A stretch of DNA of 64,000 bases from Marinobacter sp. F4216. Its GTDB lineage: Bacteria; Pseudomonadota; Gammaproteobacteria; Pseudomonadales; Oleiphilaceae. A program made the position numbers and the translations under genes. Positions 17,824 through 25,991 of this stretch are shown here, piece after piece; position 1 is the stretch's first letter, and each line of letters opens with the position of its first letter. The stretch spans positions 248,001-312,000 of the forward strand of contig NZ_JAIOUO010000003.1 of assembly GCF_019931195.1 (NCBI RefSeq). Direction: 5' to 3'. Under the pieces are notes generated by a model that ran no database searches, was not told the DNA's origin, and saw nothing but the letters and a program-made list of their open reading frames with translations.

Positions 17824-18945
17824 CTAGTTCGTCAATTCATCTTCCGCCTGGCCAAAGAAGTAAACGGCTTGTGCGGTGGGAAGTATTTGAGCAATCAGGC
17901 GGTTCCAGCGGGCAATCGGCGCAGCCGTCACGTAAACAATATCCCGGGGCTGCAGTTTGAACTGGTCCGCCAGGACAAGCGCAGTCGCGTTGCGAGCATT
18001 GAGCTGGTAAACGTCCGCGATCTTGTCGGAGCCTTCCTTTGCCTTGCGTACCACGAACACGCCACTGGCGTCAGCGGTCGCCTGGGCAAACCCGCCGGTA
18101 TCGGCCAGCGCATCGGCCAGGGTGAGATCACTGCGGCCGAAATTGATGCTTTGCGGATCAACCACCTCACCGAGCACGAACACCTTGGCGGCGTCGTTGC
18201 GGGCAACGTGCACGATGTCGTTGGGGCGCAGCAGAATGTTTTCCCGGGTATCGCCCCGCTGCAGGAGCTCTCGCAGGGAAAACTCGGTGGTTTCGCCCCC
18301 GCGAGTCAGGGTCACGCTTGTCCAGTCCGCCAGTTCGGTCAGGCCGCCGGCTCGGGTGACCGCTTCTAGCAACGTTAGGGGCACATTGGTGACCGGTTGG
18401 GTTCCCGGCTGTTTCACCTCACCGGTGACATACACCCGCTTGGACCGGAATGAAGCCACCGTTACGTCCACCTGGGGGTTGGGGATGTACTCGGCCAGTC
18501 GCTCCCGCAGGATGTCCCGGATTTCAGTCACTTTCAGGCCGGCAACCTCTACCCTGCCTACGTAGGGGTAGAAGATGGTGCCGTCGTTATGCACCCAGTT
18601 GCCGGCATCGGATGGGCTTCGATCTGAACCCTGAGGGATGGTCAATTCCGGATGGTCCCACACGGTGATGTTCAGGATATCGCCCCGGTTTACCTCGTAA
18701 TCGTAATCCCGCAGGCTGGCTTCCAGCGCCTCGTTGAACACCGGTTGCCGGATGGGCTGTGTTTTTTGCTCTGACAGCAACCGGGGGGTAATGGCGTAAA
18801 TGTTGACCTGCTCTTGGAGATCAACCGAGCTCTGATCATTCTTGCCCTCGTACCAGGACGATTGGCCAGAGGGAATATGGGCACCGGGAATAACGGTGCA
18901 CCCACCGAGTGTCGTCAATACCAGGGCAGCGGCCAGGCGTTTCAT
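17824..18945 (-). CDS. wza: Outer-membrane polysaccharide export lipoprotein
   Basis: A lipoprotein of about 373 residues that forms the octameric outer-membrane channel for capsule. The ATG at 18945 gives MKRLAAALVLTTLGGCTVIP, a lipoprotein signal peptide with lipobox LGGC; a longer frame from 19050 would bury this signal and is rejected. A poly-export domain (YEVNRGDILNITVWDHPELT near residue 100) is followed by two SLBB domains, for example VYVTGEVKQPGTQPVTNVPL and VFVLGEVVDPQSINFGRSDL. The C-terminal WNRLIAQILPTAQAVYFFG fits the amphipathic membrane helix. It is downstream of the glycosylphosphotransferase gene. Confidence 0.95.
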   Translation of the reverse strand: MKRLAAALVLTTLGGCTVIPGAHIPSGQSSWYEGKNDQSSVDLQEQVNIYAITPRLLSEQKTQPIRQPVFNEALEASLRDYDYEVNRGDILNITVWDHPELTIPQGSDRSPSDAGNWVHNDGTIFYPYVGRVEVAGLKVTEIRDILRERLAEYIPNPQVDVTVASFRSKRVYVTGEVKQPGTQPVTNVPLTLLEAVTRAGGLTELADWTSVTLTRGGETTEFSLRELLQRGDTRENILLRPNDIVHVARNDAAKVFVLGEVVDPQSINFGRSDLTLADALADTGGFAQATADASGVFVVRKAKEGSDKIADVYQLNARNATALVLADQFKLQPRDIVYVTAAPIARWNRLIAQILPTAQAVYFFGQAEDELTN

Positions 18946-19080
18946 CAGGCGAATTTGTCCAGTTTGATTAGGTTGATCTTTTTGAAGGCTGGGGAGCATG
19001 CGAAATTCATCCACCAGTGGCAACAAAACTTGCGTTTCAATCTGCAACACATGCAGTTCCGCATGGTAAGCACACTGAGC

Positions 19081-20550
19081 TCAATAGGCCCCGTCTCTGC
19101 CCAACACGACTCTGACGGTTCGAAAAAGAATGACGATGTCGCTCCACAGAGACCAGTTCTTCACATACCAGGAGTCCAGGTAGATCCGACTGTCATAATC
19201 AACATCGTTTCTGCCGCTAACTTGCCATAGCCCCGTCATACCCGGTTTTGCGAGAAGGTAATGTCCGGTCTTTTCGCCATATTTTTCAATCTCTTCAGCG
19301 ACTACCGGACGAGGGCCAACGAGGCTCATATCTCCCTTGAGCACATTCCAGAGCTGAGGCAATTCATCCAAGCTGGTTCTACGCAGAAAGTTGCCCACCC
19401 CAGTAACTCGCGGGTCATTTTTTAGCTTGAACTCTCGATTCCACTCATCACGAGCCTCGGGGTCATTCTCAAGAAGCTCCTCCAATACATCTTGAGCGTT
19501 CACTACCATGGACCGAAACTTGTAACACTTGAAGCTCCGACCAGCCATTCCAATTCGCTCATGGCCAAAAAACACCTGTTTGCCGGTTTTTCTAACTAAG
19601 AACCACAAAACAAAAAAAGCCGGCGCCAAAACAATCAGTAAAAGCAAGGAACCAAACACATCGAATAGCCGCTTTGCTAACCTAGACATTGGCCGATGAA
19701 GATTATTTCGCACATTAAGCATCATAACTTCATGACTAAAAAAGCTGTCGACATCCATACCGAAGAGCGGCACGCCTCTGAGAGCAGGAACAACCGAGAG
19801 CCGACGATAGAAAAGATTTAGCTTATCGAAGTAGTACTGCATCCGGTCGAGTCCGCCTCGCTCCAGTGCAATCACCACGTGGGGATAATTCAAAGCCTCA
19901 AGCGTGTTCTCCGGGTGCTGTCCTAAATGCGCAACAGGGTAGTTTCGTTTGCCTATTCGAATCTTCGGGTCTCTCGAAGGGCCGGCTGATAAAAAACCAA
20001 TAACTCGGTAACCCAGGGTCTTGTCCTGCATGAGGGCTTTCGCTGTTTCAACGGCGTTCGGCCCGTCACCCACAATCACCGTCGGCCGCTCCCACAGATC
20101 AAGCAACGCCATTGTCTTGATAGCCAAGAACCTGGCAACCGGTAGAGTGATACTTCCGATCAACCATATTACCCAGACTCTAGAACTGTCCTGCCCCGTC
20201 AAATTCGGAATAGCAGCAGTAAGAAGCGCGAGAAGAAAACAAACTTCGAGGAAATGGTAAATTTGATCCCAGAATGGCTTTCGGCGAGTGTATTGACTTT
20301 TCCTGATCTGGAAGATCACGAACAAACAAACAGATAGCAGCAGAAGAGAAAGATCATACAATCCCCCCGCAAAAATCACCTGAGTCGCTACTGAATAAGC
20401 AGCGGACAATCCGATGACTTCAGAACTCAGCAAACCAGCTGACTGAAAAAATCTACGTTGTCCAGGCTGCCTATTCGATATGTCAAATTCAGCGAAACTT
20501 TCATCGCTCTCGTTGCTTTGTAAATTTTCTTTCTGTTCAACTAATAGCAC
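19081..20550 (-). CDS. Initiating undecaprenyl-phosphate sugar-1-phosphate transferase (WbaP-like)
   Basis: A 489-residue polyprenyl glycosylphosphotransferase that starts repeat-unit synthesis by moving a sugar-1-phosphate from a UDP-sugar onto undecaprenyl phosphate. The N-terminal half has four membrane helices followed by a CoA-binding-like domain ([20 protein letters not shown]). The catalytic half has the re-entrant helix [20 protein letters not shown], the YKFRSM motif, [27 protein letters not shown] and [19 protein letters not shown], ending in [11 protein letters not shown]. The architecture is that of WbaP (galactose-1-phosphate), but the sugar is not decided by sequence. It lies between wzi and wza. 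Confidence 0.9.
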   Translation of the reverse strand: MLLVEQKENLQSNESDESFAEFDISNRQPGQRRFFQSAGLLSSEVIGLSAAYSVATQVIFAGGLYDLSLLLLSVCLFVIFQIRKSQYTRRKPFWDQIYHFLEVCFLLALLTAAIPNLTGQDSSRVWVIWLIGSITLPVARFLAIKTMALLDLWERPTVIVGDGPNAVETAKALMQDKTLGYRVIGFLSAGPSRDPKIRIGKRNYPVAHLGQHPENTLEALNYPHVVIALERGGLDRMQYYFDKLNLFYRRLSVVPALRGVPLFGMDVDSFFSHEVMMLNVRNNLHRPMSRLAKRLFDVFGSLLLLIVLAPAFFVLWFLVRKTGKQVFFGHERIGMAGRSFKCYKFRSMVVNAQDVLEELLENDPEARDEWNREFKLKNDPRVTGVGNFLRRTSLDELPQLWNVLKGDMSLVGPRPVVAEEIEKYGEKTGHYLLAKPGMTGLWQVSGRNDVDYDSRIYLDSWYVKNWSLWSDIVILFRTVRVVLGRDGAY

Positions 20551-20585
20551 TACAAATACCCGCCAATATCAGACCAACTGCGTCT

Positions 20586-22070
20586 TTAAAGAGACAAATG
20601 CCACCCAAGAGAAGCCGCTAAGGAATCGAGTTCTCCATACTCGAGCTCAATATCATCAGTACTAATTACAACTTGGAGCTCTGCGCGACCAATTGGCAAC
20701 GCTTTTAAATACCTCAAATTAAGAACGACCAAGTCTTGAGAAGATTCAGGGACAAAGTAATCGACATCTTTTGGAGGAAAATCTTGAGGACGACTGCGCC
20801 CATCCCGGTTGAGCTCTGCATAGGTAATATTTGCATTCCAGTAATTCGCCTCATCGAAGAAATGGAACATACCAATTGTCAGAGCTCGCGCATCAGAATC
20901 AAAAGTGGAAGCTATATTTCTTCCCAAGTACCGAAAACCAGACTTATAGGTATGATGCTCGTAGGCATAATTAGGCCTTGGTTCGCCGCCGAGACCTCCC
21001 TCGGTCATGGTATCGACTCCCTCTAAAAACCATTGCTGTTCTGCCCCTCCAAAAGCCGTGGTCCAATCCAGACCAAACTGATAAATCTTCCTCGATGGCA
21101 GATAACCCGCCTCATCATCGCCCACCACGTGGGCGTATAGCCCGACAGTCGATCTTCTGACCAGGAACCCATATCGAACATCAATTCCGGCGAGCTGATT
21201 GGCTGGGTCACGCCGCCCGTCGTCAGCATAAGTGTTATCGTCACCAATAATTGCCTCCCAGAGGGTGGAACCACTCTCTGGACGACCATCTCCGCCCCAC
21301 TGCATCAACCGGGATAACCCAACTTCCAGTCCCTCAAGAGGTCTGAAATTTACCCGCACACCGATCAATTTGGCTTCTGGAACGACACGTTCTTCCTCCA
21401 ACTGGCCGGCAAACACAGTAAAGTGCCATGGGCCCAGCCAGCTGAGCCAGGGACTTTCAGAGGCCTGCGTGTTACGCCGGCTCAACCAGACGGAAGGGAT
21501 CGGGCGAGCGTTGTCGGAAAGGATCATGCTGGACTGCCATCCCGGCCCCCACCAGCGATCGATATAGCCTGCACCAACCGTCAGATTGCTGAAAGTGCCA
21601 GCCAGGTAGCTACCGTCAAGACGAAGGTTTTCATCATCTGTCGGGTCCGGCACATACGATGGACTGAAGCCCACCGCTATGGAGTCTCCAACGTACTCAA
21701 GCGAAATATCCAATTCGCCTTTTTCCCGGACGGCTCCGCCGAAACCACGAATCATCACCGGGCTTGTGCTGCCACTGAAGGAAACCTCTGCGCTACCCCC
21801 GATGGGGCCGGCCAAATCGGTCCACAGCGACTGATCCGGATTACCATCAGCCTTCGTATCGTTTTTCGCGTTAGCACGAGACAACGGCCAAGTCGTTACC
21901 GTTGCTTCCACTTCTCCACGGTCTGCAGCTTGCTGAACTTTGAATCTTGCATAGGCATCCCCGGGATTGATCCACGGAGAAGCGGCCGGGGCAGACGAGT
22001 AACCTGATACGATCAGGCACGCTACCGCCCCACCGACCAGGGTCCAGTGTTTTGAGGGCATGATGTCCAT
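20586..22070 (-). CDS. wzi: Capsule assembly outer-membrane protein Wzi
   Basis: An outer-membrane beta-barrel protein of about 494 residues. Wzi is a lectin that ties exported group 1-type capsule to the cell surface. The signal peptide reads from KHWTLVGGAVACLIVSGYSS to a likely cleavage after APAA. Family features include YIDRWWGPGWQSSMILSDNA and PIPSVWLSRRN, then alternating barrel strands up to the end, SLAASLGWHLSL. The start is at 22070 or at an in-frame ATG at 22061; ribosome sites are weak for both. It is the first gene after the promoter at 22174-22201, and its signal-peptide codons contain the RfaH ops element. Confidence 0.9.
   Translation of the reverse strand: MDIMPSKHWTLVGGAVACLIVSGYSSAPAASPWINPGDAYARFKVQQAADRGEVEATVTTWPLSRANAKNDTKADGNPDQSLWTDLAGPIGGSAEVSFSGSTSPVMIRGFGGAVREKGELDISLEYVGDSIAVGFSPSYVPDPTDDENLRLDGSYLAGTFSNLTVGAGYIDRWWGPGWQSSMILSDNARPIPSVWLSRRNTQASESPWLSWLGPWHFTVFAGQLEEERVVPEAKLIGVRVNFRPLEGLEVGLSRLMQWGGDGRPESGSTLWEAIIGDDNTYADDGRRDPANQLAGIDVRYGFLVRRSTVGLYAHVVGDDEAGYLPSRKIYQFGLDWTTAFGGAEQQWFLEGVDTMTEGGLGGEPRPNYAYEHHTYKSGFRYLGRNIASTFDSDARALTIGMFHFFDEANYWNANITYAELNRDGRSRPQDFPPKDVDYFVPESSQDLVVLNLRYLKALPIGRAELQVVISTDDIELEYGELDSLAASLGWHLSL
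22017..22029 (-). promoter_or_regulatory. ops element (RfaH recruitment site) inside wzi
   Basis: The minus strand reads GGCGGTAGCGTGC, a match to the operon-polarity-suppressor sequence at which paused RNA polymerase loads RfaH. It is about 140 bases after the predicted transcript start and codes for part of the Wzi signal peptide (G-A-V-A-C). RfaH is encoded immediately upstream at 22308-22787. Ops elements usually lie in untranslated leaders, so the coding position is odd. A 13-base match at the start of the one long capsule operon beside rfaH is unlikely to be chance. Confidence 0.85.
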
Positions 22071-22173
22071 CAGTTTTTCAGTGGCAAAGCGGGGCCGTGG
22101 ACATGAAAAATGCCCTAGCTTGGTCCCGTTCAAGTGATTTTGGTTATTTGGATATACTTCGAATGGTGGCGGG

Positions 22174-22201
22174 ATTCTAACGGCTCTGTAATTTGTGGCA
22201 A
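22174..22201 (-). promoter_or_regulatory. Sigma-70 promoter of the capsule operon
   Basis: On the minus strand TTGCCA (22201-22196) and TAGAAT (22179-22174) are spaced by 16 bases; each matches five of six consensus positions. Transcription would start near 22167, leaving a leader of about 100 bases before wzi. It lies in the gap between rfaH and wzi, so the capsule operon can be transcribed apart from rfaH. Confidence 0.6.
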
Positions 22202-22307
22202 GCCTCGATTGCTCGCCTCACGGTGATTCAGGCAGTTAGACGCGTAAAGAATTGTTAAAGGGTGAGGACGTGAATTAAATGCGGGGGAAAGACGCAGGAA
22301 TAGAGTC

Positions 22308-22787
22308 TCAACGCCGAATGGACGCTACCGGGACATTGACCAACTGCTGCTTCTGCATGAAGCTGATAAGCACAATCGCCCTCTCCTCACCTTCATAGGC
22401 CTGGAAGATGGCGCGGATACCTTTGAACGGCCCTTCATCCAGCTCGACAGGCTCACCCTCTTTAATACCTCCCGTCGCAGCGACCTTATCCAGACTGTCT
22501 TTGATGTGCTGGATAACCTCATCCCCAATGGGCGCAGGCCGGTTGGCAAAGCCAACGACTCGGATAACGCCGCGGGTTGAACGCAGCTTGCCCCAGACGG
22601 AATCGGTGGGTTCGAGGTTGACGAACAGGTAACCCGGGAAGAGAGGCTCGAGCTTTTTGGTGCGCTTGCCCGCCCTGATTTTCTCAACCTCGATCTTCGG
22701 GAAGAAACAGTGGATATCCTGATTCTGGAGATGCTGCAGGGCACGGTCGCCCTGAGCCGGCTTGTGCTGGATGGCGTACCAGGTCAT
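22308..22787 (-). CDS. rfaH: Transcription antitermination/translation coupling factor RfaH
   Basis: A 159-residue NusG paralogue. The NGN domain opens MTWYAIQHKPAQGDRALQHL and contains CFFPKIEVEKIRAGKRTKKL and PLFPGYLFVNL. The C-terminal KOW-like part has GEPVELDEGPFKGIRAIFQA and ends QLVNVPVASIRR. RfaH loads on polymerase paused at ops sites and stops premature termination in long operons for capsule, LPS and pili. The ATG at 22787 has GGAG five bases upstream and matches the family length; a longer frame to 22877 adds an unrelated N-terminus. The adjoining wzi gene carries an ops element. cysQ lies 61 bases upstream. Confidence 0.93.
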   Translation of the reverse strand: MTWYAIQHKPAQGDRALQHLQNQDIHCFFPKIEVEKIRAGKRTKKLEPLFPGYLFVNLEPTDSVWGKLRSTRGVIRVVGFANRPAPIGDEVIQHIKDSLDKVAATGGIKEGEPVELDEGPFKGIRAIFQAYEGEERAIVLISFMQKQQLVNVPVASIRR

Positions 22788-22848
22788 GACCACTCCATCT
22801 GGGTGAGATTGCTCAAAGCTCGGACCGCAGATGGTACCAGTCCCGACA

Positions 22849-23616
22849 CTAAAAATACCAATTCGCAGCGCCCACAAACCAGGGATTCAGGACATCCTCT
22901 TTGCCGTAGCGCAGCGGCGCACCCTCCAGGGTCCGCACCTCGCCCCCGGCAGCGGCCAGTACCGCATGCCCCGCCCCGGTGTCCCACTCGCTGGTCGGGC
23001 CAAGACGGGGGTAAATATCGGCCCGGCCTTCGGCGATTCGACAGAACTTGAGCGAACTGCCCGCCTGAACCAGTTCATGATCACCAAGCGCTTCAATGAA
23101 CGTTCGGGTCTCGTCGTTCAGGTGGTTCTTGCTGGCCACCACGCGCCGCCTTGCCCTGGGCTCGGCAACCTGAATTCGGTAAACCTTGCCCGCCCGGTCT
23201 CGTTTATGGGCACCCTCCCCTACCACTCCCCAGAACGCTTCTTTGAGAGCCGGGGCCGTGACGATGCCCATCACCGGTTGGCCATCCTCAATCAGGGCAA
23301 TATTGACCGTGAACTCGCCATTGCGTTGGGTGAATTCCCGGGTGCCATCGATCGGGTCTACCAACCAGAAACGCCGCCATTGCTTTCGCTCCTCCCAGGG
23401 AATATCTCGCCCCTCCTCAGACAGAACCGGAATGTCGTGGCTGATTGCCCGCAGCCCGTTCACGATCACGTCATGGCTGGCCAGATCTGCGGCGGTTACC
23501 GGTGAATCGTCGTCCTTGTAGTTGACCTTAAAGTCCGACTCGTAGATGCGAAGCACCCGATCACTCGCCTCGTCGGCGATTCTGATGACATCGGGCAGTA
23601 TGTCGCTGCATTGCAT
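22849..23616 (-). CDS. cysQ: 3'(2'),5'-bisphosphate nucleotidase
   Basis: A cytoplasmic phosphatase of about 255 residues in the inositol-monophosphatase superfamily. It removes the 3'-phosphate from PAP, the product left after PAPS is used. Metal-site motifs are DDSPVTAADLASHD (near residue 37), LSEEGRD (66-72), the signature WLVDPIDGTREF and, late, TSEWDTGAGHAVLAAAGG. The ATG at 23616 has AGGAG nine bases upstream; an earlier ATG at 23685 lacks support. In this place it would keep PAP low for the capsule sulfotransferase at 14029-14910 as well as for sulfate assimilation. Confidence 0.93.
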   Translation of the reverse strand: MQCSDILPDVIRIADEASDRVLRIYESDFKVNYKDDDSPVTAADLASHDVIVNGLRAISHDIPVLSEEGRDIPWEERKQWRRFWLVDPIDGTREFTQRNGEFTVNIALIEDGQPVMGIVTAPALKEAFWGVVGEGAHKRDRAGKVYRIQVAEPRARRRVVASKNHLNDETRTFIEALGDHELVQAGSSLKFCRIAEGRADIYPRLGPTSEWDTGAGHAVLAAAGGEVRTLEGAPLRYGKEDVLNPWFVGAANWYF

Positions 23617-23705
23617 GTTTTCAGGCTCCTGCCTCAGATCAATAAGCCATGAACTATGATCAGTGATACTTACATTATCAACCACCCGTGCATGAGGCTG
23701 GCACC

Positions 23706-25067
23706 ATGAAACTTCAATTCCTCGGTGGCACCGGAACCGTCACTGGCTCCCGCTACCTGCTCTCCGACGACAAGCACAGACTTCTGGTGGACTGCGGCAT
23801 GTATCAGGGCGTGAAGACACTGCGTCGCCGGAACTGGGCCAAGTTTCCTGTGGAGCCCTCAACCATCAATGCGGTCGTGCTCACCCATGCCCACATTGAC
23901 CATTCCGGCTACCTGCCGGCACTGGTGAAGAACGGTTTTCGGGGAAAAATCTACTGCACCAAAGGCACCCACGAACTCTGCAAAATTCTGTTGCCGGATG
24001 CAGGGTACCTGCAAGAAGAAGACGCAAAATACGCCTACCGGAAAAAGTTTTCAAAACACGAACATCCGGAACCCTTATTCACCGAAAAAGATGCGCGTGA
24101 AGCGCTGAAATACTTTGAATCGCTGCACTTTCACGAAACCTTTGAACCGGTAAAAGGCTTGGAGGTCACCTTCACCCCCGCCGGCCATATCCTGGGCTCA
24201 TCCTGTGTGCATGTGCATAACAAGGAAGCGGACAGAACGATTGTCTTCAGCGGGGACGTGGGGCGCCAGAACGACATCATCATGCGCCCACCGGAACCTA
24301 TCGCCAAGGCCGACATACTGGTTTGCGAATCGACCTACGGGGATAGAAAGCACGGGGAGGTAGATCCGGAGGCCGAACTGACAGAGATCATCACAAGAAC
24401 CGCCGGCCGGGGTGGGATTGTCCTCATCCCGGCCTTCGCCGTCGGACGAGCCCAGATGCTTCTGTACGTCGTGCACAAACTGATGACCGAGGAGAAAATC
24501 CCCAGATTGCCGGTATTCCTCAACAGCCCCATGGCGATTCACGCCACGGAAATCTTCTGCCGGCACCACAAGGAACACAAACTGACGCCAGAAGACTGCC
24601 ACCTGATCGATCAGAACACCAAGTTCGTCCGAAAGGTTGAGGAGTCCATAGAGCTTAACTGTGTGCGCTACCCCTGTGTGATCATCTCAGCCAGCGGCAT
24701 GGCAAGCGGCGGACGGGTTCTGCACCACCTGAAGACGTTACTGCCGAACGAACGCAACAGCATTGTATTTGCGGGCTTTCAGGCGCCGGGCACGCGGGGC
24801 GACGCCCTGGTGAACGGAGCCGAATCGGTAAAGATTCATGGGGAGTATTGGCCAGTGAGGGCGGATGTGTTCAATCTGGATTCACTGTCTGCGCATGGAG
24901 ATTATGAGGAGATTCTGGCGTGGCTTGAGCAAGGAAAACTGAAACCTGAGAAGGTTTATGTCACGCACGGGGAATTAGTGGCGAGCGATGTTATGCGGAA
25001 GCGGATTTGTGAGCGGTTTGGGTGGAGTGCGGAATCACCAGAACTATACGAAGAAATTACTTTCTGA
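23706..25067 (+). CDS. Beta-CASP metallo-beta-lactamase-fold hydrolase (RNA-processing type)
   Basis: A protein of about 453 residues. The N-terminal metallo-beta-lactamase domain has LGGTGTVTGSRYLL, the zinc motif LTHAHIDHSG and VFSGDVGR. The inserted beta-CASP domain has VLIPAFAVGRAQ and ISASGMASGG, and the C-terminal part has GFQAPGTRGDAL, SLSAHGDYEEIL and VYVTHGE. This is the architecture of bacterial relatives of CPSF-73 and of YbeY/YsiA-type exonucleases. RNA cleavage is likely from family membership but unproven for this subgroup. The ATG at 23706 has GAGG eight bases upstream. It is divergent from cysQ with about 90 bases between starts. Confidence 0.88.
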   Translation: MKLQFLGGTGTVTGSRYLLSDDKHRLLVDCGMYQGVKTLRRRNWAKFPVEPSTINAVVLTHAHIDHSGYLPALVKNGFRGKIYCTKGTHELCKILLPDAGYLQEEDAKYAYRKKFSKHEHPEPLFTEKDAREALKYFESLHFHETFEPVKGLEVTFTPAGHILGSSCVHVHNKEADRTIVFSGDVGRQNDIIMRPPEPIAKADILVCESTYGDRKHGEVDPEAELTEIITRTAGRGGIVLIPAFAVGRAQMLLYVVHKLMTEEKIPRLPVFLNSPMAIHATEIFCRHHKEHKLTPEDCHLIDQNTKFVRKVEESIELNCVRYPCVIISASGMASGGRVLHHLKTLLPNERNSIVFAGFQAPGTRGDALVNGAESVKIHGEYWPVRADVFNLDSLSAHGDYEEILAWLEQGKLKPEKVYVTHGELVASDVMRKRICERFGWSAESPELYEEITF

Positions 25068-25072
25068 ACCTT

Positions 25073-25102
25073 GAAAAAGAAAGCCCTCTCCGCAGAGAGG
25101 GC
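25073..25102 (-). terminator. Rho-independent terminator of pilA
   Basis: The plus strand reads GCCCTCTC-CGCA-GAGAGGGC, an eight-pair stem with a four-base loop. On the minus strand it is followed by TTTCTTTTT. It lies 40 bases after the pilA stop and just beyond the convergent hydrolase gene. Confidence 0.85.
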
Positions 25103-25142
25103 CAGCTAACTCTATACCAGACCCAATCGGCCCAATATGGAA

Positions 25143-25622
25143 TTACTTACAAGCTGAAGGCAGGTACTTGTCGTCCAAGTTACCAGTATCACAGGTCATG
25201 GTCAGACCGGTAGCCGAGCCAATATATTCAACGATGAACGTATCCCCATCGGCACCGGCACCCAAGCCCCCCAGTGTCAGAGTAAACGTTCCACGGTTGT
25301 CGACACCGTCACCGCTTTCATCGTCCGCAGCGTAAGTGGTCGCTGCAGCGGTGTAAGCAGATGCATCAAAGTTGGCGAGCTGGTCGATAATCACTGTATC
25401 GGTATTGTCAGCCGGCATCGCTCCAGTACTCGCATATGCCTCGTAGAGCGGTGTCTTCGCTGCAGTTGAAATGCCAATGATCTCAGAAACTTTAGCCCGG
25501 ATGGTGTAATCTTGATACGCAGGAATAGCAACAGCGGCCAGGATACCGATGATTGCAACAACGATCATCAATTCAATCAGGGTGAAACCCTTCTGAGCCT
25601 GATTCATACGAATGCTTTTCAT
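25143..25622 (-). CDS. pilA: Type IV major pilin
   Basis: A 159-residue type IVa prepilin. The short basic leader ends QAQKG, and cleavage by PilD before [20 protein letters not shown] would leave N-methyl-phenylalanine and the conserved Glu5. The globular part ends with a pair of cysteines ([15 protein letters not shown]) that form the typical C-terminal disulfide loop. Start is at 25622 or 25607; both ATGs are in frame. Pilins polymerise into pili for twitching, adhesion and DNA uptake. It is transcribed away from pilBCD and has a sigma-54-type promoter at 25712-25727, as in Pseudomonas. Confidence 0.95.
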   Translation of the reverse strand: MKSIRMNQAQKGFTLIELMIVVAIIGILAAVAIPAYQDYTIRAKVSEIIGISTAAKTPLYEAYASTGAMPADNTDTVIIDQLANFDASAYTAAATTYAADDESGDGVDNRGTFTLTLGGLGAGADGDTFIVEYIGSATGLTMTCDTGNLDDKYLPSACK

Positions 25623-25711
25623 TATTCACCTCTATTTTTCGTTAGTCACTTCCACGGAGCTCAGACCCGAAAGAATTTTCTCGTTCGGCGGCAGGAGCTT
25701 GAACAATGATA

Positions 25712-25727
25712 AGCACTGGGCGTGCCA
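25712..25727 (-). promoter_or_regulatory. Sigma-54 promoter of pilA
   Basis: The minus strand reads TGGCACG-CCCA-GTGCT. This keeps the -24 GG and -12 GC elements at the right spacing; only the first T of the usual TTGCT is changed. It lies about 90 bases before the pilA start. In pseudomonads pilA is transcribed by RpoN with the activator PilR. rpoN is in this window at 61943-63478; pilR is not. The 369-base gap 25623-25991 holds this promoter and the palindrome at 25834-25850, and otherwise I see nothing in it. Confidence 0.75.
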
Positions 25728-25833
25728 ACTTCAAAACTTTGTAAAACATACGGCAAACCGCCGCAACCCCATGCTCCCAACCGCTCGGTCACGCCTCGCC
25801 TTAGCGAAACATCATGACCCAGAACGTCTATAG

Positions 25834-25850
25834 GTGACACTTTTTGTCAC
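25834..25850. promoter_or_regulatory. Palindrome GTGACA-N5-TGTCAC upstream of pilA, possible activator site
   Basis: A perfect six-base inverted repeat with a five-base spacer. It lies about 130-150 bases upstream of the predicted pilA transcript start, the distance expected for an enhancer-binding protein at a sigma-54 promoter. The half-site contains TGTC/GTGTC, as reported for PilR sites in Pseudomonas. Assignment to PilR is inference. Confidence 0.4.
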
Positions 25851-25991
25851 TCACCGCTTTCCCGCCGCAGATACCGAACAAAACAAAAGCCTGCAAAACC
25901 ATGCTTTCAATACGGCAACCATGCCTCTAAACTCGGGAAGCAAAAGATTAAGACCCGATTTCAACAACTTGAACGGCCTTCTTGAACACTT

